A DNA stretch of 56,572 nucleotides from Cryptosporangium minutisporangium (GTDB taxonomy: Bacteria; Actinomycetota; Actinomycetes; Mycobacteriales; Cryptosporangiaceae), in assembly GCF_039536245.1 (NCBI RefSeq), contig NZ_BAAAYN010000051.1, positions 1-56,572 on the forward strand, given 5' to 3'. This document shows positions 51,055 to 56,572 of this stretch, one piece after another. Positions within the stretch are counted from its first letter, which is position 1. Every line of letters starts with the position of its first letter. The position numbers were made by a program, and so were the translations under genes. The notes under the pieces were generated by a model that was not told the DNA's origin, made no database searches, and saw only the letters and a list, made by a program, of their open reading frames with translations.

Positions 51055-53325
51055 TCAGACCGGCAGGCGGAGCACCTCTTCGATCGCGGCCAGCAGGTCC
51101 CGGCGGTTGAACGGCTTCTCGATCAGCGTCACCTCGGGGTCGATCGTGCCCTTGGAGGTGAGCAGCCGCTGGGCGAACCCGGACATGTACAGCACCTGGA
51201 CGGTGGGGTGGAGCGACCGCACCTGGTCGGCAACCTCGCGGCCGGACAGCCCGGGCATGGTGATGTCGGTGAGCAGCAGGTCGAGCGGCCCGCGGTACGA
51301 CGCGGCCAGCTCGACCGCCTCGGCGCCGGACGCCGCCGACAGCACCGTGTAGCCGGCCCGGACGAGGATCGTCTCGATCGACGCCCGGAGTTCGCGCTCG
51401 TCGTCGACGAGCAGGATCGTGCCGTAACCCGGGCGTCCCGCCGCATCGGCGTCCGGGTCCGGCTGGGCCGTGTCGTCGAGAGCGACATCGTCGGCGGAGG
51501 GCAGCAGGATCGTCACGGTCGTGCCGACGCCGAGCTCCGAGTCGAGCGCGATCGCGCCACCGGCCTGCGTGACGATGCCGTACACCGACGCCAGCCCCAG
51601 CCCGGTCCCCTGCCCCTCGGCCTTGGTGGTGAAGAACGGCTCGAACGCGCGCTCGGCCACTTCCGACGCCATGCCGGTGCCGGTATCGGTGACCCGCAGA
51701 CGCACGTACTGGCCCCGGTCGAGACCGTGCGACGCGGCCTCGACCGGCCCGAGGACCGTTTGGTCGATGTGCATGCTCAGCGAACCGCCGGCCGGCATCG
51801 CGTCCCGGGCGTTGACCGCGAGGTTGACCAGGACCTGTTCGACCCGGCCGAGGTCGGCGCTGACCGCCGCCGGCCGCGCGGAGAGTTCGGCGCTCAAGAC
51901 GACGTCCGCACCGAGTGTGCCGGTGAGCATGCGCTGTACGTCGCGCACGACGTCGTTGAGGTCGAAGATCTCGGGGCGGAGGATCTCCCGGCGTCCGAAC
52001 GCCAGCAGTTGCTTGGTGAGCCGAGCGCCGCGCTCGGCCGCGGCCAAAACCTGCGCTACCGCCTCCCGAGCCCCGTCGAGCGCGGGTGCCGCGCTCTCCT
52101 CGATGTCCTCCTCGAGGATCGACGCGTGCGTGCTGATGATCGCCAGCACGTTGTTGAAGTCATGTGCGACGCCGCCGGCGAGCTGGCCGAGGCTGTCCAG
52201 CCGCTGGGAGCGCTGCAGTTCGTTCTCCAGCCGCCGGTGCTCGGCCTCCTGCTCCAGCCGGGCGGAGACGTCGTGCACCGTGGCGGCGATCAGCAGGCCT
52301 TCGTCGGTCGCGATCGACGCCAGCGAAATCTCCGCGGGGAACTCCGAGCCGTCCTTGCGGCGCGCCGCGAGCTGCAGTCCCTCCCCCATCCGCCGCATCC
52401 GCGGGTCGGTGGCGTAGATCGCCCGGTGCTGGACGTGGCGTTCCCGGACGTCCTCCGGCAGGAGTATCTCCACCGGCTGACCGCGCAGTTCGTCGGCGGT
52501 ATAGCCGAAAACCCGCTGCGCCTCGGCGTTGATCAGCTGGATCATGCCGTCGCCGTTGACCCCGACGATCGCGAGCGTGGTCGCGTCGAGGAGCCAGCGG
52601 AACTTGGCCTCGTCCCGGTGGCGGGCGGTCACATCCCGGGAGACGCGGGCGGCGCCGACGATCCGCCCGGCCGCGTCGGTCACCGGGGACACCGAGAGCT
52701 CCACCATCATCCGGTGGCCGTCCCGGTGCAGGCGTTGCGCCTCGTAGACCTCCACACTCTGGCCCTCGGAGATCCGCCGGAGGATCTCTTCCTCCTCGCT
52801 GGCGCTCGAGGCCGGGTAGAGCTCGGACATCCGGTGGCCGAGCATCTCCTGCTCGGTGTAACCGTAGAGCTGCTCCGCCGCCGCGTTCCAGGAAGTCACC
52901 CGGCCGTCCAGGGACTCCCCGATGATCGCGTCCCGAGCCGAGCGAACGATGCCGGCCAACCAACTCTGCGCCGCGCCGAACCCCTCGGTCGGCCGGAGGC
53001 TGAGCGCGGTCCGGACGCCGTCCGTGCCGGTGAGGGCCCCGCAGGTCACGGTCACCGTGAAGACGCTGCCGTCCGGCCGCCGGAACGGAGTCGTCGCGAC
53101 GGCGCCGACCTCCGCACGGAGCAGACCGTGCGCCGAGTACTCCTGGTCGGGGGGCGCGAGCAGGTCCGCCAGCGGGCGGCCGACCAAGACGTCGGCCGGG
53201 CAATCGAACAACTCGGCCGCCGACGCATCGGCCAGGGCGACCTGGCCGTCCTCGTCGAGCGCGAGCAGCGCCGCCGGCCGGTGTTCGTCATCCCACAGCG
53301 GTGCCGCGAACGACAGCGTTCCCAT
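51055..53325 (-). CDS. Soluble PAS-domain hybrid histidine kinase/response regulator
   Basis: 756 residues with no transmembrane segment. At least three PAS domains: residues ~18-110 (LLALDEDGQVALADASAAEL), ~125-235 (DAIIGESLDGRVTSWNAAAE ... GYTEQEMLGHRMSELYP) and ~245-360 (LAIVGVNGDGMIQLINAEAQ ... VFGYTADELRGQPVEILLPE). HisKA has the phosphoacceptor in LAGGVAHDFNNVLAIISTHA, HATPase_c has NLAVNARDAMPAGG and GTGLGLASVYGIV, and a C-terminal receiver has LLVDDERELRAS, Asp in LLLTDITMPGLSG and Lys in LIEKPFNRRDLL. It follows the binding lipoprotein gene by 32 bases on the same strand and is probably co-transcribed. Confidence 0.95.
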   Translation of the reverse strand: MGTLSFAAPLWDDEHRPAALLALDEDGQVALADASAAELFDCPADVLVGRPLADLLAPPDQEYSAHGLLRAEVGAVATTPFRRPDGSVFTVTVTCGALTGTDGVRTALSLRPTEGFGAAQSWLAGIVRSARDAIIGESLDGRVTSWNAAAEQLYGYTEQEMLGHRMSELYPASSASEEEEILRRISEGQSVEVYEAQRLHRDGHRMMVELSVSPVTDAAGRIVGAARVSRDVTARHRDEAKFRWLLDATTLAIVGVNGDGMIQLINAEAQRVFGYTADELRGQPVEILLPEDVRERHVQHRAIYATDPRMRRMGEGLQLAARRKDGSEFPAEISLASIATDEGLLIAATVHDVSARLEQEAEHRRLENELQRSQRLDSLGQLAGGVAHDFNNVLAIISTHASILEEDIEESAAPALDGAREAVAQVLAAAERGARLTKQLLAFGRREILRPEIFDLNDVVRDVQRMLTGTLGADVVLSAELSARPAAVSADLGRVEQVLVNLAVNARDAMPAGGSLSMHIDQTVLGPVEAASHGLDRGQYVRLRVTDTGTGMASEVAERAFEPFFTTKAEGQGTGLGLASVYGIVTQAGGAIALDSELGVGTTVTILLPSADDVALDDTAQPDPDADAAGRPGYGTILLVDDERELRASIETILVRAGYTVLSAASGAEAVELAASYRGPLDLLLTDITMPGLSGREVADQVRSLHPTVQVLYMSGFAQRLLTSKGTIDPEVTLIEKPFNRRDLLAAIEEVLRLPV

Positions 53326-53357
53326 TCAAGCCATAATGCACCAAATAATGGCTTATG

Positions 53358-54410
53358 TCAGACGAGCGGATCCGGGAACGGCTGAGTCGCATCGGGGTAC
53401 GCCGCGAGCTCGGCCGCGACGTTGGCCTGGTCCACCAGCCAGCTCTGGGTGGTCAGCCGGGGTTTGACCGTCTTGCCGTCGGCGACTTCACGACAGGCTC
53501 GGACCAGCACCTCACCGACCGCGGCCGAGTACGTGGCGACGGTGGCGGTCAGCTCCCCGGATTTGACGGCCCGCAAGCCATCCTCGGTGCCACCCACCGA
53601 GATGACCTTGATCGTGCCTTTCTTGCCGAGGTCGGCGATCGCTTTCGCCGCAGCTCGGCCGATCGTGTCGCTGCTGGCGAAGATGCCGCGCAGGTTGGGA
53701 GCCGCGTTGATCGTGTCGGTCACGACGCTCACCGCGGTCTTGTAGTCGTCGGCGGTCGACTGGGTCATCGAGACGCGGAGACTCCCCTCCGCGGCCTCCT
53801 TGAAGCCGAGCCGCTGCTGCGCGGCGTTGGTGTCGGCCTCACTACCGAGGACCATGGCGACCTCGCTGTCCTTGGGCACCACGGTGAGCATCTTCCGCGC
53901 GGCCTGGTGCCCGATCTCCTGGTCGGACGGGCCGATGAACGACGCGATCGGGACCTTGGCTTCCTTCGCCGCTGCCTCGTTCAGACGGAGGCCGACGTTG
54001 AAGATCGGCACGCCCTTCTGGGCGAACGCCGCCAGGGGCTTCACCAGCGCGGTGGGGTCCACCGGGGCGATCGCGAAACAGCTCAACTGCTCCGGGGCGA
54101 AAGCCGAGACCTTTCTGACCTGCGCCGCGGCGTCGAGCCCGTCGTCGGCGGAGTCGGCGGAGACCTCCACCCCGCTGGTGGCGCCCTGGTCGACCGCGGC
54201 GCCACGCAGCCGGTCCCAGACGTCGGTCGTCGAGTCGGGCAGGACGACGCCGAGGCGCGTCGTGTCCGGAACGCCGGTTGCCGCGTCGGACTCTTCCGGC
54301 GTCCCGCAACCGGTCGTCAGTGCAAGGGCCGCGCAGGCCAGGACGGCGGCGGCGGCACGGGCGACCGGTCTCCGTCGACGGGGCAGAGGGGGGTGTGTGA
54401 CGACTCTCAC
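53358..54410 (-). CDS. Sugar-type ABC-transporter substrate-binding lipoprotein (orphan)
   Basis: 350 residues from GTG 54410; GTG 54428 is an in-frame alternative, and neither has a strong Shine-Dalgarno. A basic n-region (LPRRRRPVARAAAAVLACAA) leads to the lipobox LALTTGC. The mature part is a periplasmic-binding-protein type 1 fold like RbsB/XylF: TTRLGVVLPDSTTDVWDRLR, LSCFAIAPVDPTALVKPLAA, KGVPIFNVGLRLNEAAA, NLRGIFASSDTIGRAAAKAI, GTEDGLRAVKSGELTATVAT. No permease or ATPase genes are near. The only partner is the cytosolic kinase downstream, so it may have a sensing role. Confidence 0.9.
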   Translation of the reverse strand: MRVVTHPPLPRRRRPVARAAAAVLACAALALTTGCGTPEESDAATGVPDTTRLGVVLPDSTTDVWDRLRGAAVDQGATSGVEVSADSADDGLDAAAQVRKVSAFAPEQLSCFAIAPVDPTALVKPLAAFAQKGVPIFNVGLRLNEAAAKEAKVPIASFIGPSDQEIGHQAARKMLTVVPKDSEVAMVLGSEADTNAAQQRLGFKEAAEGSLRVSMTQSTADDYKTAVSVVTDTINAAPNLRGIFASSDTIGRAAAKAIADLGKKGTIKVISVGGTEDGLRAVKSGELTATVATYSAAVGEVLVRACREVADGKTVKPRLTTQSWLVDQANVAAELAAYPDATQPFPDPLV

Positions 54411-54692
54411 GATGAAGGAACCTAGCACCTGGAAACGCGCTTCACCTCATGCTCCCCGGCAGCATCAGCCGAAGTCAGAGAGGTGATGGGGCGACTCTTC
54501 ATCCCAAACATCGGCTAAGCGGTCGAACCCGTCGACCCCGGTTCACCGAAACGTCGTTTGACACGCGCGGCGCCGCGCGGTATTCGGACGATTACCGTCC
54601 GACGCGTGGGGCTTTCCTCGGGTACCGTCGCGCCGCGGACTGCCTGACGAGAACTGTTCCCGGATCAGGCGGTTCGTCCGGGACGGAGGGTT

Positions 54693-56312
54693 ATGAACAG
54701 CGCCGGGTCCGGCGTTCGGATGGGTACCGCGTCCGGTCGGTGGGTGCTGCTCGCCACCGTGCTCGGGTCGAGCATCGTCATGCTCGACGCCACCGTGGTG
54801 AACGTCGCGCTGGAGCGGATCGGCCGCGATCTGGACGCCGACTTCGCCGGGCTGCAGTGGATCGTGAACGCCTACACGCTCGCCCTCGCCGCCCTCATCC
54901 TGCTCGGCGGTGCGCTCGGCGACCGGTTCGGACGCCGCCGGGTGTTCCAGTTCGGCGTCGTCTGGTTCGCGATCGCCTCGCTGTTGTGCGCGCTGGCGCC
55001 CTCGGCCGAGCTGCTCGCCGGCGCCCGTGCACTCCAAGGCGTCGGAGGCGCGCTGCTCACGCCCGGCAGCCTCGCGATGATCGCGGCGACGTTCGACCCG
55101 GCCGACCGGTCGCGGGCGGTCGGCGCGTGGTCGGCGTGGGGCGGGATCGCCGGTGCGATCGGCCCGTTCGTCGGTGGGTGGCTCGTCGAGTGGGACTGGC
55201 GAATGGTGTTCCTGCTGAACCTCCCGCTCGCGGCGGTGGTGCTGGTCGTCACCCGGCTCCACGTGCCCGAGTCGCGCGATCCGAGCATGGTGCCGGGCTT
55301 CGACGTCTCCGGCACGGTGGTCGGGGCGGGCGGCCTCGGGCTGCTGACCTACGGACTGATCGCCGCCGGCGGGCGGGGTTTCGATCCGGTTGCGGTCGTG
55401 CCCGCGGTCGCGGGTCTGGTCTTGCTCGGCGCGTTCCTTCAGATCGAACGCCGGTCCCCGCACCCGTTGGTGCCGCTGGACCTGTTCGCGAACCGGACGT
55501 TCACCGCGGTCAACGGCGTCACGTTCATGGTGTACGCCGCGCTCGGCGTCTTCTTCTTCCTGCTCGTGCTGCAGTTGCAGGTCGTGGCCGGGTACTCGCC
55601 GCTCGCCGCCGGCACCGCGCTGCTGCCGGTGACCGTCGTGATGCTGCTGTTCTCCGCCAGGGCGGGGGCGCTGGCCGACCGGATCGGCGCACGGATTCCG
55701 CTGACCGTCGGGCCCCTGCTGGCCGCCGCCGGACTCCTGCTGGCGACCCGGGTGGACGCGGACGCCACGTACCTGGGCACGGTGCTGCCCGCCCTCCTGG
55801 TGTTCGGGCTGGGGTTGGCGCTCACCGTCGCGCCGCTCACCGCGACCGTGCTGGCGTCGGCGGAGTCGCGGCACGCCGGTATCGCGTCCGGCGTCAACAA
55901 CGCCGTGGCCCGCGCCGCCGGACTGCTCGCGGTGGCCGTGGTGCCGGTGGTGGCCGGGCTGTCGGGCCAGGCGTACGCCGACGCGGACCGGATGACGGAG
56001 GGCTTCCGGATCGCGATGGTGATCTCTGCGGCGTTGCTCGCCGTCGGTGGCGTCCTGTCCTGGTTCGTGATCCGGACGCCGGTCCCCGCACCGCCGAAAG
56101 AACCTGTGCCGACGGGTGGCCCCGTGCCGACCGCGGGGCCCGTGCCGACTGCAGAGCCGGTGCCGACGGCGGGGTCCGTACCGACCGCCGAGCCGGTGTC
56201 GACGGCCGCGCCGACGCTGGACCTCGCGAAGTGCCTGCACTGTGGTGTCACCGGACCCCAGCTGCACCCCGACCCGCCGGCCCGGGTGCCTACCGGGCCG
56301 CGCGCGCAGTAA
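54693..56312 (+). CDS. DHA2-family MFS drug exporter (EmrB/QacA type)
   Basis: 539 residues from ATG 54693 (GGAGGG upstream), 14-span layout. MFS motifs: LGSSIVMLDATVVNVALERI in TM1, QWIVNAYTLALAALILLGGA, motif A GGALGDRFGRRRVFQFG, and motif C region GGIAGAIGPFVGGWLVE. The C-terminal ~70 residues are unusual: six hexapeptide repeats of the form PVPTA(E/G), encoded by 18-bp DNA repeats (about 56104-56211), then DLAKCLHCGVTGPQLHPDP with a Cys-x2-Cys pair. No adjacent regulator gene. Substrate unknown. Confidence 0.92.
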   Translation: MNSAGSGVRMGTASGRWVLLATVLGSSIVMLDATVVNVALERIGRDLDADFAGLQWIVNAYTLALAALILLGGALGDRFGRRRVFQFGVVWFAIASLLCALAPSAELLAGARALQGVGGALLTPGSLAMIAATFDPADRSRAVGAWSAWGGIAGAIGPFVGGWLVEWDWRMVFLLNLPLAAVVLVVTRLHVPESRDPSMVPGFDVSGTVVGAGGLGLLTYGLIAAGGRGFDPVAVVPAVAGLVLLGAFLQIERRSPHPLVPLDLFANRTFTAVNGVTFMVYAALGVFFFLLVLQLQVVAGYSPLAAGTALLPVTVVMLLFSARAGALADRIGARIPLTVGPLLAAAGLLLATRVDADATYLGTVLPALLVFGLGLALTVAPLTATVLASAESRHAGIASGVNNAVARAAGLLAVAVVPVVAGLSGQAYADADRMTEGFRIAMVISAALLAVGGVLSWFVIRTPVPAPPKEPVPTGGPVPTAGPVPTAEPVPTAGSVPTAEPVSTAAPTLDLAKCLHCGVTGPQLHPDPPARVPTGPRAQ

Positions 56313-56341
56313 CCCGCCGCGACCCAGCGGCTCGATCGCTT

Positions 56342-56388
56342 CCGGGAAGTCAACGCGTCACGCGGCTGCGGACGCGTTGACTTCCCGG
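56342..56388. terminator. 18-bp perfect hairpin with the AAGTCAACG core
   Basis: CCGGGAAGTCAACGCGTC (56342-56359) pairs exactly with GACGCGTTGACTTCCCGG (56371-56388) around an 11-base loop, 30 bases after the MFS stop and 20 before the end of the convergent gene. It shares the AAGTCAACG/CGTTGACTT core with the hairpins at 2150-2210 and 38098-38147. Confidence 0.88.
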
Positions 56389-56408
56389 CGATGCGCAGGG
56401 TCGACGCG

Positions 56409-56572
56409 TCAGCGGTTGCGCTTCGGGTCGGGGGTGTCGCCGCCGACGAGACCGGAACGGCGCAACGCGACGGCGAGCGCGCCCTCCGGCTCCGGCCGGC
56501 CGCGACGCTGCCCGCCGCCCTGGCCACCCTGACCGCCGCGACCACCCTGGCCGCCGCCCTGCCCGCCGCCCT
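56409..56572 (-). CDS. C-terminal end of an unidentified Gly/Gln/Arg-rich protein (partial)
   Basis: Only the last ~54 codons are inside the window; the rest lies beyond base 56572. The visible part begins with a GGQGG-type repeat tract (GGQGGRGGQGGQGGG), then QRRGRPEPEGALAVALRRSG, and ends in GDTPDPKRNR and TGA at 56409-56411. A low-complexity RGG-like tail is usual in RNA-binding or helicase proteins, but no domain is visible and I do not assign a function. Confidence 0.7.
   Translation of the reverse strand, partial: GGGQGGGQGGRGGQGGQGGGQRRGRPEPEGALAVALRRSGLVGGDTPDPKRNR

Overview
The window is about 72% GC and gene-dense, and reads as a chromosome segment of a high-GC actinomycete. The lineage markers are the RNA polymerase-binding protein RbpA, the Pup ligase PafA with its neighbours PafB and PafC, a HelY-type helicase, adjacent lnt and ppm1 genes, and many GTG starts with GTGA/ATGA overlaps. 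A chemoreceptor gene with a possible flagellar-sigma promoter would fit a genus with motile spores (a Cryptosporangium- or Actinoplanes-like organism), but the genus cannot be fixed from this sequence alone. No rRNA, tRNA, CRISPR array or classical insertion sequence was seen.

Layout. 1-2135: the end of a large LuxR-type regulator and a small overlapping HTH partner. 2150-3187: a DUF559 nuclease-like gene bracketed by ~60-bp inverted repeats, each itself a hairpin; this is the most unusual structure here. 3189-5427: a class I flavin disulfide oxidoreductase with a 40-bp periodic array upstream, and a small membrane protein. 5504-12007: rbpA behind an exact SigR-type promoter, then fxsA, ppm1, lnt and an amidohydrolase. 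12076-14733: a membrane protein divergent from a NarL-type two-component pair. 14816-21370: an Xaa-Pro peptidase, a GNAT acetyltransferase, a 5'-3' exonuclease, a soluble histidine kinase and helY. 21594-31374: a FlaA1/CapD-like dehydratase, a HAD hydrolase, a TIG surface protein, an SDR and an RlmA-type methyltransferase, a small secreted protein, a lipid kinase, tatC/tatA and a TauE/SafE permease. 31576-39613: the paf region (a small coiled-coil membrane protein, pafC, pafB, DUF3866, a second TIG protein, a lipoprotein, pafA). 39704-49913: the dTDP-L-rhamnose genes (rmlC, rmlA, rmlB, rmlD) with a methyltransferase, a flippase, two family 2 glycosyltransferases and a DUF2304 protein, interrupted by a chemoreceptor. 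49981-56572: glutathione peroxidase, a small Pro-rich protein, a cytosolic hybrid kinase in an operon with a sugar-type binding lipoprotein, a DHA2 MFS exporter and the Gly-rich tail of an unidentified protein.

How the genes work together. RmlA, RmlB, RmlC and RmlD make dTDP-L-rhamnose, which the adjacent glycosyltransferases and flippase could build into a surface glycan. PafA attaches Pup to substrates, while PafB/PafC form a WYL-family DNA-damage regulator; the proteasome core genes are not in the window. Lnt and Ppm1 act on lipoproteins and on polyprenyl-phosphate-mannose-dependent glycosylation. TatA and TatC form an export channel.

Convergent gene ends are marked by strong hairpins. 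Several share an AAGTCAACG/CGTTGACTT core with the repeats around the DUF559 gene, which suggests a dispersed palindromic repeat family that may be linked to that nuclease.
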